Source: Pseudoduganella namucuonensis | GTDB taxonomy: Bacteria > Pseudomonadota > Gammaproteobacteria > Burkholderiales > Burkholderiaceae_D | Direction: 5' to 3' | Assembly (NCBI RefSeq): GCF_900116645.1 | Contig: NZ_FPBO01000004.1 | Span: 274,634 to 338,633, forward strand | Length of the DNA stretch: 64,000 nucleotides | Shown here: one piece after another, positions 39,405-48,938 of the stretch | Numbering within the stretch: the stretch's first letter is position 1 | Layout of the letters: every line of letters begins with the position of its first letter | Notes under the pieces: model-generated | The model's input: only the letters and a program-made list of their open reading frames with translations | Database searches by the model: none | Told to the model about the DNA's origin: nothing | Translations under genes and position numbers: made by a program

Positions 39405-42400
39405 TCAGAACGTCGAGCGCAGCGACATGGTGTAGCTGCGGCCCGGACGGTTCTCGTCGAAGATCGCGTTCGAGAACTGCGTGTAGGTCTTGCTGATGGC
39501 GTTGTTCAAGTTCCACGCGCTGAGCGACAGGTCGACGTTGTACGGGAAGTTGAACGCGCGTTTCAGGTTGACGCTGGCCGACAGGTCGATCTGCGCGCGC
39601 TCGGTCGAATACGCGTACGCGCCGCCGGGCACATTCAGGCCGGTATTGGTGTTGACCACCATGGTCGACGTGAACTGGCGCGACACCCGCATGCTGTAGC
39701 CATTGCGCTCGTAGTACACGGTCAGGTTGTTGGTGCGGGGCGGCACGCCGGCGATCGGCGCCGCGTTCGGCGCGCTGTCGGTCTGCTTGGTGTAGGTGAA
39801 GTTGCCCGTGAAGCCGAAACCCTTCACCGGCAGCATGTCCAGCGGCTGCTGCCACGTGAACTCGAGGCCGCGCACCTTCAGCTTGGTGTCCGTATTGAAT
39901 GGCTCCGTCACTTCCACCAGGTGCTTGTCGCGGCCGCCGCTGGCGGTCACCGACTGGTTTTGCGCGTCGGTCAGGCCCACGGTGCCATACATCTGGTCCA
40001 GCTGCGCCAGCGAGAAGGTCGACGTGCGCGAGCCGGGCCGGCTGGTGATGTCCTTGGCGAAGCCGCTGACGGCGACATAGGCTTCGCGCGTCATGTAGTA
40101 CTCCAGGCCCAGGTCCAGGTTGTTGGCCTCGAACGGTTTCAGGTTCGGGTTGGTCACGTTGCCCTGGCGCGCGCCCTGGTCGCCGATCGACAGGCGGGTC
40201 TGGCGCAGCTCGGCCGGATTGGCGCGGGTCATCGACTTCGACGCGGATGCGCGGGCGATCAGCGACGGCGTGAGGTTGTAGGCCATGGTGGCCGAAGGCA
40301 GCAGGTTGTGGTACTTGATGGTCTCGTACGCCCACGACGCGATGTTCGGGTACAGGCCGCCGTTGCGCAAGGTGGCGTTGCGCGGATCGGCGGCGGCGGT
40401 CAGGTCGCCGATGGTCTGCTCGGTTTGCGCGTAGCGCACGCCCGCGTTGTAGCGCAGCATGCGGCCGAGCACCGAGGCGCGGCCGTTCGATTCCACATAC
40501 ACGCCGCCCACCTTCTCGCGGATATAGCCGCCGCTGCCGCTGTTGAAGCCGAGGTAGATGTTGTCGCGGAAGTACTGGTAATCCGTGTCCTGCGCGAAGC
40601 GCGGCCAGTCCGCCGTGATGAAGCCGTGGTTGGAGGGGACCGCGTACTTGGTGATGTCGGCGTTGGTGACCTTGGAACCGAGGTAGGTCAGCGGCGTGCC
40701 GCCGGCCGTGTAGCCGGTGCCGTAGCCCGGGTAGGCGGTGGCGGCGTCCGCCATCGCGCCCGGCGTGCTGCGGCCGTCGCAGCCGGGGCTGCGCAGCTGG
40801 GTGTTGGGCGCGAACAGGCGCGCGCTGACGTTGTTGCCGCAAGCGACGTTCATCCACGCGTCGGCCACGCCGAAGCTGCGGTAGCGGCGCTCGATGTCGT
40901 CCAGCGAGCCGCCGAACTTGATGTTGAAGTCGGCGTCGCCCCAGGCCAGGTTCAGGCGCGCGCCCTTGGTGCTGTTGGTGCGCTCGTACAGGTCCATGCG
41001 CAGGCCGGACAGGCCCTGGCCGGCCTGGTACCAGCCGAAGTTGCCCGGGTCGTTGGGGTTGAGGTTGCCGGCGTAGACCGGGGTCTGGCCGGGCACCGTG
41101 TTGTCGTAGGTGATGACGGACGGCGCCGAGCGGGTGGCGAACAGCACCGTCGGCATGTCGCGGTAGAAGGAGCTGGACGTGTAGTTCACGTGGCCGTCGA
41201 TGGTCCACTTGTCGTTCGGGCGCCATTCGAAGCCGGGGTTGATGCTGCGGAAGTGCGTGTTCTCCTTCATGGGGCGGTATTCCAGCGACCAGAAGGTGTT
41301 CGCCAGCGTGGCCTTGGTGACGGTGCAGCCCTTGCTGCAATCGCTGCGGTCGAACTCCATGCCGATCGGGATGGGCGTGTTGGCGCGGGTGCCGACGTTC
41401 ATGCCCTGCTGCGTCATGTTGGTGCCCTTCTGGGCGAACAAGGTGTCGAGGTAGATGTCCCACTGGTCGTTCGGCTGCCACTGGAAGCTCAGCACTTCGC
41501 CCTTGCGCTCGCGGGTGCCGCTGTAGACGATGTGGCGGCCCAGGCGGCCCATCAGGCCGTTGTCGATCTGCTCGATGGTGGCGCCGGGATTCAGCGCCAG
41601 CAGCATGGCGCGGTCGATCTGTTTGCCCGGCACCAGCACGGCGCGCGCGTAGTCGGGCAGCAGGCTCAGCGGCAGGCCGGACGGCACCGTGTCCGGCGTC
41701 GATTGCGAACCGCCGCCGGTGGCGTTGGCCTTGTCGGTGGCGTTGGTCTGGAAGGACTTGAGCTGGAAGTTGCGCATGTCGACGGTCTGGAAGGCGTCGG
41801 TGTAGAACTTGGTGTTGCCCCAGGCGAAGCCGCCCAGCACGCCCACCTTGCCCCACGGGGTCTGCCAGGTGTTGCTGATCAAGCCGGAACCGGTGTTGCC
41901 GAACTTGCCGTCGCGGTCGCGGTAGTTGCCGGAGAGCGTGAAGGCCGAGCGGAAGCCGCTCTTGTCGAAGGGACGCACGCTGCGCATGTTGACCGTGCCG
42001 GCCACGCCGCCCTCGATCAGGCTGGCCTGCTGGCTCTTGTACACGCTGGCGCTGCGGAACAGTTCGGACGGCAGGAAGTCCATGTCGACTTCGCGGTTGG
42101 CGCTGATGTTGCCGCCCCAGCTGCCGGCCGACGCCGACGCCATCGGCGCGCCGTTCAGCAGCACACGCGTGAAGGCGGCGCCCATGCCGCGGATGGAGAT
42201 GTTCAAGCCTTCGCCGTCGATCGATCCGCGGGTCACCTGCACGCCCGGCACGCGGGCCAGCGCGTCGGCGATGTTGGGGTCGGGGAACTTGCCCATGTCC
42301 TCGGAGAACACGGTGTCGGTCAGGCCGACGTTGTCGCGCTTCTCGTTGGCGGACAAGGCCAGCGAGCTGCGGAAGCCGCTCACGGTGACGACCGCCGGCT

Positions 42401-42545
42401 CCTTGCCGGTGGCCGTGGTCTGGTCCTGGGCCTGTGCCTGCTGCGCGAAGGCGCTGGAAATCAGACCGGCGATGGTGGTCAGGACGAAGGCCTGGCGCCC
42501 CCTGCCCATACGACGCCCGACGGCTACCCTGGATGCGTTGTTCAT
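39405..42545 (-). CDS. TonB-dependent receptor for xylooligosaccharides
   Basis: 1046-aa receptor of the large CirA/BtuB-like class typical of carbohydrate uptake loci in Xanthomonas and Caulobacter. The start at 42545 follows GAGGAGAC. Signal peptide about residues 1-40 (ending QQAQAQ); plug with VVTVSGFRSSLALSANEKRDNVGLTDTVFSEDMGKFPDPNIADALARVPGVQV, the hallmark of this class; the barrel ends GRSYTMSLRSTF. Its location beside GH10 and two GH43 genes and two xyl-box-like sites upstream (42699, 42798) argue that it imports xylan oligomers. Confidence 0.94.
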   Translation of the reverse strand: MNNASRVAVGRRMGRGRQAFVLTTIAGLISSAFAQQAQAQDQTTATGKEPAVVTVSGFRSSLALSANEKRDNVGLTDTVFSEDMGKFPDPNIADALARVPGVQVTRGSIDGEGLNISIRGMGAAFTRVLLNGAPMASASAGSWGGNISANREVDMDFLPSELFRSASVYKSQQASLIEGGVAGTVNMRSVRPFDKSGFRSAFTLSGNYRDRDGKFGNTGSGLISNTWQTPWGKVGVLGGFAWGNTKFYTDAFQTVDMRNFQLKSFQTNATDKANATGGGSQSTPDTVPSGLPLSLLPDYARAVLVPGKQIDRAMLLALNPGATIEQIDNGLMGRLGRHIVYSGTRERKGEVLSFQWQPNDQWDIYLDTLFAQKGTNMTQQGMNVGTRANTPIPIGMEFDRSDCSKGCTVTKATLANTFWSLEYRPMKENTHFRSINPGFEWRPNDKWTIDGHVNYTSSSFYRDMPTVLFATRSAPSVITYDNTVPGQTPVYAGNLNPNDPGNFGWYQAGQGLSGLRMDLYERTNSTKGARLNLAWGDADFNIKFGGSLDDIERRYRSFGVADAWMNVACGNNVSARLFAPNTQLRSPGCDGRSTPGAMADAATAYPGYGTGYTAGGTPLTYLGSKVTNADITKYAVPSNHGFITADWPRFAQDTDYQYFRDNIYLGFNSGSGGYIREKVGGVYVESNGRASVLGRMLRYNAGVRYAQTEQTIGDLTAAADPRNATLRNGGLYPNIASWAYETIKYHNLLPSATMAYNLTPSLIARASASKSMTRANPAELRQTRLSIGDQGARQGNVTNPNLKPFEANNLDLGLEYYMTREAYVAVSGFAKDITSRPGSRTSTFSLAQLDQMYGTVGLTDAQNQSVTASGGRDKHLVEVTEPFNTDTKLKVRGLEFTWQQPLDMLPVKGFGFTGNFTYTKQTDSAPNAAPIAGVPPRTNNLTVYYERNGYSMRVSRQFTSTMVVNTNTGLNVPGGAYAYSTERAQIDLSASVNLKRAFNFPYNVDLSLSAWNLNNAISKTYTQFSNAIFDENRPGRSYTMSLRSTF

Positions 42546-42698
42546 TGCGTTTGTCTCCTCGTGGTTTGCGGCCCTGTGGGCCATCTGTTTTAGTGCCAAG
42601 ACCGAACTACAACAATGGTGGGTGCGTGCCGGCGAAGCTGGTTTTCAGCGGCTTTCCGGCGCGTCCCGCGCCTGCGTAACTGTTATATCACTTAAAAT

Positions 42699-42713
42699 GT
42701 TTTACGCTACCAT
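42699..42713. promoter_or_regulatory. xyl-box-like operator upstream of the xylan TonB receptor
   Basis: Minus-strand reading TGGTAGCGTAAAACA; identical to TGGTAGCG of the remembered xyl-box in its left half. It lies about 155 bp upstream of the receptor start. Confidence 0.65.
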
Positions 42714-42797
42714 TTCACTATATCGGCTTTCAAGATTGTCAGTCAACCAAAAAAGAGCGGTGTGGTTTGGTAATGACACGATGTTGCGAACATCGGA

Positions 42798-42811
42798 CGG
42801 TTGCGCTAACA
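42798..42811. promoter_or_regulatory. second xyl-box-like operator upstream of the xylan TonB receptor
   Basis: CGGTTGCGCTAACA matches TGGTAGCGCTAACA at 12 of 14 positions, the closest match to that consensus in the window, and lies about 100 bp from the 42699 site. Confidence 0.6.
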
Positions 42812-42963
42812 ATCCTGCTGGGAGGAGGTCGGAAGGGTGGAGCCGAGCGCGCCGGCGGCGCTCGGAAAATAGATCGAAGTGGCCAAGCAGGACCACTTCC
42901 TCATCGATGCTTCCCCGGCCGTTGGAAGGCCAAGGGTGGCCGGGATCGGCCGGGTTTTACCGC

Positions 42964-44433
42964 CTACCTGATCGCCACCGCCACGTCTTCAGGTGATCGC
43001 CATCCGCCCCCCAGCGCCTTGAACGCGGCGACCGCCGCGCGTGCCGATTCGGTTTGCGCCTGCGCCCGCATATCGGAGGCGCGCAGCAGGTTCTCATCGG
43101 CCTGCAGCACTTCGACCAGGCTGACCACCCCTTTCCGGTATGCCGCCAACGAAGCCTCCTTGGCCCGGCCGAGCGATTCGACGCCCTGGGTCAGCACGCC
43201 GGCCTGCTCCTCGCGTTTCACCAAGGCCGAGAAGGCGTTTTCGACCTCTTCCGTGGCCCGCAGCGCGGCCAGACGATAGGCGGCCAGCGCCTCGGCTTCC
43301 TGGCCCTTGGCCAGGTCGATCTGCGCGTTGATGCGGCCGAAATCGAACAGACGCCAGCGCAGGCCGAGAACGCCGGCGGCCTGGCTGGCGCCGCCGGTGA
43401 ACAGATTGCCCCCGGACAGCGATGTCGCGCCGCCGACCAATCCACTCAGGGAGAACTTCGGGTAGTACTCGGCGATCGCCATGCCGATGCGGGCGTTCGA
43501 CGCGGCCAGGCGGCGTTCGGCCACGATCAGGTCAGGCCGGCGCCTGAGCACATCCGCCGGCGAGCCGGTGGCCGCGACGCGCGGGGCGGCGGGGATGGCG
43601 CGGGCGGGCGCCAGCTCCTCCCGGTGCGTACCGGGCGGCGTGCCCAGCATCACGTCCAGCGCATTCATCGCGGCGTCCAGCCCCGCTTCGAGGAGCGGTA
43701 CCGACGCCCTCACCTGGGCCAGCGCGCCCTCGGCCTGCCGCAGCTGAAGCTCGGCCGCCAGGCCCTGGCCATACAGCAGATTGATCGTTGCGAGCAGTTC
43801 CTGTTGCGTTCGCACCTGCCCGCGGGCGACGTCCAGCCGGGCCTGCAGGCCGCGGATGCCGATGTAGATATCGGCCGTCTGCGCCGCCACCGCCAGCCGT
43901 ACCGCCGCCGCGCCGGCCTCGGAGGCCTGGTACTCGGCAAGCGCGGCCTCCCTTCCGCGACGCAGGCCGCCGAACACGTCCAGCTCCCAGCCCGCGCCGA
44001 GGTTGGCCTCGTAGGCGTTGCCGTGGCGATCGAAATTCGGCTGCGAATTCAAGACCCGCCCCAGCGGCGTTTCAAGCGACTGGTACGCCCGCGCGCCTTG
44101 GGCGGAAACCTGGCCGGAAGGGGACAGCGCGGCGTTGGCCGAGCCGAGTCCGGCGCGCGCCTGGGCGACGCGCGCGGACGCTTGCGCCAGGTCCAGGTTC
44201 TGCGCCACCGCCAGCACGACCAGGCGGCTGAGCTGTGGATCGCCAAAGCCTTCCCACCACGCGTCGAGTTCGGCGCTGGCATGGGCTTGCCGCTGCTCGA
44301 CCGCCGTTTGGCCCAGGTAGCGATCCTGCACGGGCGGGGCGGGGCGTACGTAGTCCGGCCCGACCGCGCAACCCGCGGAGAGCATGGCGATGGCAGACAA
44401 GAAAAGAGTGCGTTTGAGAGGCATGGGCATCAT
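42964..44433 (-). CDS. RND outer-membrane efflux lipoprotein (NodT family)
   Basis: 489-aa TolC-like outer-membrane factor. Lipobox LSAGC (Cys22 from the first Met) followed by AVGPDYVRP, the NodT/OprM signature. Two repeats of the coiled-coil hairpin domain are visible, with DVLRRRPDLIVAERRLAASNARIGMAIAEYYPKFSLSG in the second. Three near ATGs (44433, 44430, 44424) are possible starts and none has a clear ribosome-binding site. It is divergent from the adaptor and pump genes, sharing a 195-bp promoter region with TAGTCAC repeats, so the three parts of the pump are co-regulated from both strands. Confidence 0.92.
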   Translation of the reverse strand: MMPMPLKRTLFLSAIAMLSAGCAVGPDYVRPAPPVQDRYLGQTAVEQRQAHASAELDAWWEGFGDPQLSRLVVLAVAQNLDLAQASARVAQARAGLGSANAALSPSGQVSAQGARAYQSLETPLGRVLNSQPNFDRHGNAYEANLGAGWELDVFGGLRRGREAALAEYQASEAGAAAVRLAVAAQTADIYIGIRGLQARLDVARGQVRTQQELLATINLLYGQGLAAELQLRQAEGALAQVRASVPLLEAGLDAAMNALDVMLGTPPGTHREELAPARAIPAAPRVAATGSPADVLRRRPDLIVAERRLAASNARIGMAIAEYYPKFSLSGLVGGATSLSGGNLFTGGASQAAGVLGLRWRLFDFGRINAQIDLAKGQEAEALAAYRLAALRATEEVENAFSALVKREEQAGVLTQGVESLGRAKEASLAAYRKGVVSLVEVLQADENLLRASDMRAQAQTESARAAVAAFKALGGGWRSPEDVAVAIR

Positions 44434-44460
44434 CCGTGAGGGTGAAAGAAAAAGTATCCA

Positions 44461-44484
44461 GTGACTATATCATAATTTAGTCAC
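44461..44484. promoter_or_regulatory. GTGACTA-N10-TAGTCAC operator of the efflux system
   Basis: Perfect 7-bp inverted repeat (GTGACTA at 44461-44467, TAGTCAC at 44478-44484), 28 bp upstream of the outer-membrane factor gene. The half-site recurs at 44578-44584, in the opposite promoter. A TetR/AcrR or MarR-type repressor is likely, but none is encoded next to it. Confidence 0.65.
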
Positions 44485-44567
44485 ACATGAAGACGCGCCC
44501 GCACAACTATCCAGCCTGTTGGTGCCCGGCTTTTCTCCGCAGGCGCACCATGGAGAGCTTGTGACTC

Positions 44568-44596
44568 TTGACATATTTAGTCACTAGTACCAAAAT
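44568..44596 (+). promoter_or_regulatory. promoter of the RND adaptor-pump operon with embedded operator
   Basis: TTGACA (44568-44573), 17-bp spacer, CAAAAT (44591-44596). The spacer contains TAGTCAC (44578-44584), so a bound repressor would occlude the promoter. The minus-10 box is weak (4 of 6). Confidence 0.6.
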
Positions 44597-44628
44597 AGAA
44601 TCCTGTCTGATTCTCTTATGGGATTGCC

Positions 44629-45735
44629 ATGCTCCGCCGCCTTGTTTTCTCCACCGTCATTGCCGCTTTGCCGCTTGCCTTGCTCGCCTGTGGCGAAAAG
44701 CGGCCATCCGATCCACGCACCGAGGCGCCGCTGGTGCGCGCGGCCGCGATCCAGGGCGCGGCCGCCGCGCCGCGCGCGTTCACCGGCACCGTGGCCGCCC
44801 GGGTTCAAAGCGACCTGGGCTTTCGGGTCCCCGGCAAGGTGCTGGAGCGCCTGGTCGATGCCGGACAAACCGTCAAGCGCGGCCAGGCGCTGATGCGCAT
44901 CGACCCCACCGATCTGAAGCTGGCGGCGCACGCCCAGCGGGAAACGGTGGCGGCCGCCCGGGCGCGGGCTCGGCAAACGGCGGAGGACGAAGCCCGCTAC
45001 GGCGCCCTGAGGGGCACCGGCGCGATATCGGCCTCGGCCTACGACCAGGCCAGGGCCGCGGCGGACGCCGCCAAAGCCCAGCTCAGCGCCGCCGAGGCCC
45101 AGGCCGAAGTCGCCAGCAACACCAGCCGCTACGCGGAACTGGTGGCGGACGCGGATGGCGTCGTCATGGAAACGCTGGCCGAACCCGGCCAGGTGGTCGG
45201 CGCGGGACAGGTGGTGGCGCGCGTGGCCCATGCCGGCCACCGGGAAGCCCTCGTTCAATTGCCGGAAACCCTGCGCCCCGCGGTCGGCTCGGGCGGGATG
45301 GCCACGCTGTTCGGCAAGGAAGGCCTTGCCGTTCCGACCAGGCTCAGGCAGCTGTCGAACACGGCCGACCGGCTCACGCGCACCTTCGAGGCGCGCTATG
45401 TGCTGGATGGCGAACTGGCCAACGCGCCGCTGGGCGCCACCGTCACGATTCGGATTCCGGACGCGCAAGCCGCCACGCCTGGCGCCCTGTCGGTGCCGAT
45501 CGGCGCGCTGTTCGACGCGGGCAAGGGACCGGGAGTCTGGCTCATCCAGGGCGAGCCGGCCAAGGTCAGCTGGCGGCCGGTGACGGTACAGCAGCTGGGC
45601 GACGACTTCGCCCGCATCGCGGGCCAGCTCAAGCAAGGCGACCGGATCGTCGCGCTGGGCACGCACCTGCTGCGCGAAGGCGCGCCGGTGCGGGTGGCCG
45701 GCGACGCCGCCGCCACGGCGGGAGCGGCGCCATGA
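44629..45735 (+). CDS. RND periplasmic adaptor lipoprotein (membrane fusion protein)
   Basis: 368-aa adaptor with lipobox LALLAC (Cys21), barrel-sandwich lipoyl-type segment GFRVPGKVLERLVDAGQTVKRGQALMRIDPTDLKL (about residues 63-97), an alpha-helical hairpin (about residues 100-160) and EPGQVVGAGQVVARVAHAG completing the lipoyl half. It links the inner-membrane pump to the outer-membrane channel. Its stop overlaps the pump start by ATGA. It belongs to the HAE1/AcrA-type group; the exported compound is unknown. Confidence 0.92.
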   Translation: MLRRLVFSTVIAALPLALLACGEKRPSDPRTEAPLVRAAAIQGAAAAPRAFTGTVAARVQSDLGFRVPGKVLERLVDAGQTVKRGQALMRIDPTDLKLAAHAQRETVAAARARARQTAEDEARYGALRGTGAISASAYDQARAAADAAKAQLSAAEAQAEVASNTSRYAELVADADGVVMETLAEPGQVVGAGQVVARVAHAGHREALVQLPETLRPAVGSGGMATLFGKEGLAVPTRLRQLSNTADRLTRTFEARYVLDGELANAPLGATVTIRIPDAQAATPGALSVPIGALFDAGKGPGVWLIQGEPAKVSWRPVTVQQLGDDFARIAGQLKQGDRIVALGTHLLREGAPVRVAGDAAATAGAAP

Positions 45736-48700
45736 GCGCGGGCCGTTTCAACCTGTCGGCGCTCGCCGTGCGCGAGCGCTCCGTCACCTTGTTCCTGATC
45801 TGCCTGATCTCGCTGGCGGGCCTGATTTCCTTCTTCAAACTGGGACGGGCGGAAGATCCGGCCTTCACGGTCAAGGTCATGACGGTCGTGACCGCCTGGC
45901 CCGGCGCCACGGCCCGGGAAATGCAGGACCAGGTCGCCGAGAAGCTTGAAAAGCGGCTGCAGGAACTGCGCTGGTACGACCGCAGCGAGACCTACACGCG
46001 GCCCGGGCTGGCCTTCACGACCTTGACCCTGCTGGACAGCACGCCGCCTTCGGAAGTGCAGGAGCAGTTCTACCAGGCCCGCAAAAAGGTCGGCGACGAG
46101 GCGGGCAACCTGCCCTCCGGCGTGATCGGCCCGATGGTCAACGACGAATACGCGGACGTGACCTTCGCCCTGTTCGCGCTCAAGGCGAAAGGCGAACCGC
46201 AGCGCCTGCTGGTACGCGACGCGGAAACGCTGCGCCAGCGGCTGCTGCGCGTGCCGGGCGTGAAAAAGGTCAACATCGTCGGCGAGCGGCCCGAGCGCAT
46301 CTTTGTCGAGTTCTCGCACGAGCGCCTGGCCACGCTGGGCGTCAGCCCGCAGGAAGTGTTCGCCGCGCTCAATAGCCAGAACACGCTGACGCCGGCCGGC
46401 TCCGTGGAAACCAGGGGGCCGCAGGTGTTCATCCGCCTGGACGGCGCTTTCGATGAATTGCAGAAGATCGGCGACACGCCTGTCGTGGCGCAGGGACGCA
46501 CCTTGAAACTGTCGGACATCGCCACCGTCAAGCGCGGCTATGAAGACCCGGCCACGTTCATCATCCGCAACGGCGGCGAGCCCGCCCTGCTGCTCGGCGT
46601 CGTCATGCGCGACGGTTGGAACGGGCTCGACCTGGGCAAGGCGCTGGACCAGGAGGTTGGCGCGATCAACGCGGACCTGCCGCTGGGCATGGGTCTGAGC
46701 AAGGTCACGGACCAGGCCGTCAACATCGGTTCGGCGGTCGACGAATTCATGGTCAAGTTCTTCGCCGCGCTGCTGGTGGTCATGCTGGTGTGTTTCGTCA
46801 GCATGGGCTGGCGCGTGGGGATCGTGGTGGCCGCGGCGGTGCCGCTGACGCTGGCCGCGGTGTTCATGGTGATGGCCGCCACCGGCAAGAACTTCGACCG
46901 CATCACCCTGGGCTCCCTGATCCTGGGGCTGGGCCTGCTGGTGGACGACGCCATCATCGCCATCGAAATGATGGTGGTGAAAATGGAGGAAGGCTACAGC
47001 CGCGTCGCAGCGTCCGCCTATGCCTGGAGCCATACCGCCGCGCCCATGCTGTCGGGCACGCTGGTCACGGCGGTCGGCTTCATGCCCAATGGCTTCGCCC
47101 GCTCCACCGCCGGCGAATACACCAGCAATATGTTCTGGATCGTCGGCATCGCGCTGATCGCGTCCTGGGTGGTCGCCGTGGTGTTTACGCCCTACCTTGG
47201 CGTCAAGCTGCTGCCCGACCTGAAACAGGTCGCCGGCGGCCACGACGCGCTCTACGACACGCCCCGCTATCACCGCTTCCGCCGGGTGCTGGCGCGCGTC
47301 ATCACCCGCAAGTGGCTGGTCGCCGGCGCGGTCGTCGGCCTGTTCGTGGCGGCCGTGCTGGGCATGGCCGTGGTCAAGAAGCAGTTCTTCCCGATCTCCG
47401 ACCGCCCCGAGGTGCTGGTCGAGGTGCAACTGCCTTACGGCACCTCCATCGTCCAGACCAGCGCCGCCACGGCCAAGGTGGAGGCATGGCTGGCCAAACA
47501 GGCGGAATCGAAGATCGTCACCGCCTACGTCGGCCAGGGCGCGCCGCGCTTCTACCTGGCCATGGGCCCGGAATTGCCGGACCCGTCGTTCGCCAAGATC
47601 GTGGTGCGCACCGATAGCCAGGAAGAGCGCGAGGCGCTGAAAACGCGCTTGCGCAAGGCCATCGCCGACGGCCTCGCCCCCGAGGCGCGCGTGCGTGTCA
47701 CGCAGCTGGTGTTTGGTCCCTACTCGCCGTTTCCCGTCGCCTACCGGATCAGCGGGCCGGACCCGGACAAGCTGCGCGCCATCGCCGCCGATGTCCAGCG
47801 CGTGATGGATGCCAGCCCGATGATGCGCACCGTGAACAACGACTGGGGCACGCGCTCGCCAGCGCTGCACTTCACCCTGCAGCAGGATCGCTTGCAGGCC
47901 GTGGGGCTGACCTCCAGCGCCGTGGCGCAGCAACTGCAATTCCTGCTGAGCGGCGTGCCGCTCACCGCCGTGCGCGAAGACATACGCACGGTGCAGGTCG
48001 TGGCCCGTTCGGCCGGCGGCCTCCGGCTCGACCCGGACCGCATCGCGGACTTCACGCTGGCCGGCGCCGGCGGCCAGCGCATCCCGCTGTCGCAGGTGGG
48101 CACGGTCGAGGTGCGCATGGAGGAGCCCGTCATCCGCCGGCGCGACCGCATGCCGACCATCACCGTGCGCGGCGACATCGCCGACGGCCTGCAGCCGCCG
48201 GACGTGTCCGGCGCCATGAGCCGGCAACTCCAGCCCATCATGGACAAGCTGCCGGCCGGCTACCGTATCGACCAGGCCGGCGCCATCGAGGAATCGGCCA
48301 AGGCGACCACGGCGATGCTGCCGCTGTTCCCCATCATGCTGGCGGTCACCCTGCTGATACTCATCTTCCAGGTGCGCTCGATCTCGGCGATGGTCATGGT
48401 CTTCCTGACCAGCCCGCTGGGCCTGATCGGCGTGGTGCCCACGCTGATCGTGTTCCAGCAGCCATTCGGCATCAACGCGCTGGTGGGGCTGATCGCGCTC
48501 TCGGGCATCCTGATGCGCAACACACTGATTTTGATCGGGCAAATCCACCATAACGAACAGGCCGGACTGGACCCGTTCCATGCGGTTGTCGAGGCCACCG
48601 TGCAGCGCGCCCGGCCGGTGGTGCTGACCGCGCTGGCGGCGATCCTGGCCTTCATCCCGCTGACCCATTCCGTGTTCTGGGGCACCCTCGCCTACACGCT

Positions 48701-48902
48701 GATCGGCGGCACCTTCGCCGGCACCGTGTTGACGCTGGTGTTCCTGCCCGCCATGTACGCCATCTGGTTCAAGATCCGCCCGGCCAACGCGGCTGAAAAG
48801 AGCCATCCGGCGGAACGGACGCCATCGCCGGCGCCGGCGCCGGCCGGGCGGCGGGCCGAGAACCAGGCCGATGCGGTGCTCGCCGGGAACGATGCGCAGT
48901 GA
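45732..48902 (+). CDS. RND inner-membrane efflux transporter
   Basis: 1056-aa RND pump with 12 spans and two large periplasmic loops. Start at the overlapping ATG 45732. N-terminal span VTLFLICLISLAGLISFFKLGRAEDPAFTVKVM is characteristic of the proteobacterial subgroup with a short loop-1 (ED-P motif). Transmembrane helix 4 carries GLGLLVDDAIIAIEMMVVKMEEG, with the two Asp of the proton relay. Motif GVVPTLIVFQQPFGINALVGLIALSGILMRNTLILIGQI lies in helices 10-11. The Ala/Pro-rich C-terminal tail is nonconserved. It probably exports aromatic acids or drugs; the gentisate operon next door is suggestive only. Confidence 0.94.
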   Translation: MSAGRFNLSALAVRERSVTLFLICLISLAGLISFFKLGRAEDPAFTVKVMTVVTAWPGATAREMQDQVAEKLEKRLQELRWYDRSETYTRPGLAFTTLTLLDSTPPSEVQEQFYQARKKVGDEAGNLPSGVIGPMVNDEYADVTFALFALKAKGEPQRLLVRDAETLRQRLLRVPGVKKVNIVGERPERIFVEFSHERLATLGVSPQEVFAALNSQNTLTPAGSVETRGPQVFIRLDGAFDELQKIGDTPVVAQGRTLKLSDIATVKRGYEDPATFIIRNGGEPALLLGVVMRDGWNGLDLGKALDQEVGAINADLPLGMGLSKVTDQAVNIGSAVDEFMVKFFAALLVVMLVCFVSMGWRVGIVVAAAVPLTLAAVFMVMAATGKNFDRITLGSLILGLGLLVDDAIIAIEMMVVKMEEGYSRVAASAYAWSHTAAPMLSGTLVTAVGFMPNGFARSTAGEYTSNMFWIVGIALIASWVVAVVFTPYLGVKLLPDLKQVAGGHDALYDTPRYHRFRRVLARVITRKWLVAGAVVGLFVAAVLGMAVVKKQFFPISDRPEVLVEVQLPYGTSIVQTSAATAKVEAWLAKQAESKIVTAYVGQGAPRFYLAMGPELPDPSFAKIVVRTDSQEEREALKTRLRKAIADGLAPEARVRVTQLVFGPYSPFPVAYRISGPDPDKLRAIAADVQRVMDASPMMRTVNNDWGTRSPALHFTLQQDRLQAVGLTSSAVAQQLQFLLSGVPLTAVREDIRTVQVVARSAGGLRLDPDRIADFTLAGAGGQRIPLSQVGTVEVRMEEPVIRRRDRMPTITVRGDIADGLQPPDVSGAMSRQLQPIMDKLPAGYRIDQAGAIEESAKATTAMLPLFPIMLAVTLLILIFQVRSISAMVMVFLTSPLGLIGVVPTLIVFQQPFGINALVGLIALSGILMRNTLILIGQIHHNEQAGLDPFHAVVEATVQRARPVVLTALAAILAFIPLTHSVFWGTLAYTLIGGTFAGTVLTLVFLPAMYAIWFKIRPANAAEKSHPAERTPSPAPAPAGRRAENQADAVLAGNDAQ

Positions 48903-48938
48903 AGCCTGACGGCGGGGCGCCCATGCCAGGCCCCTGCC

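Larger units (their letters stand above)
42546..42963. other. 418-bp regulatory gap between xylan TonB receptor and efflux operon
   Basis: It contains two xyl-box-like sites (42699-42713 and 42798-42811), a palindrome GATGTT-GCG-AACATC (42780-42794) between them, and AT-rich promoter-like sequence at 42680-42770. The remaining 42830-42963 stretch is high-GC and could be decayed coding sequence, but I cannot assign it. Confidence 0.6.

Noticed and set aside
42780..42794. Palindrome GATGTT-GCG-AACATC
   Set aside because: A perfect 6-bp-arm repeat between two xyl-box-like sites, but it does not fit their pattern and no second copy was found, so no function is claimed.
42830..42960. Possible decayed coding sequence upstream of the efflux gene
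   Set aside because: No frame gave a recognisable peptide.
48903..48938. Hairpin between RND pump and LysR gene
   Set aside because: A short GGGGC/GCCCC pairing with an 11-base loop and no T-tract; too weak to call a terminator.
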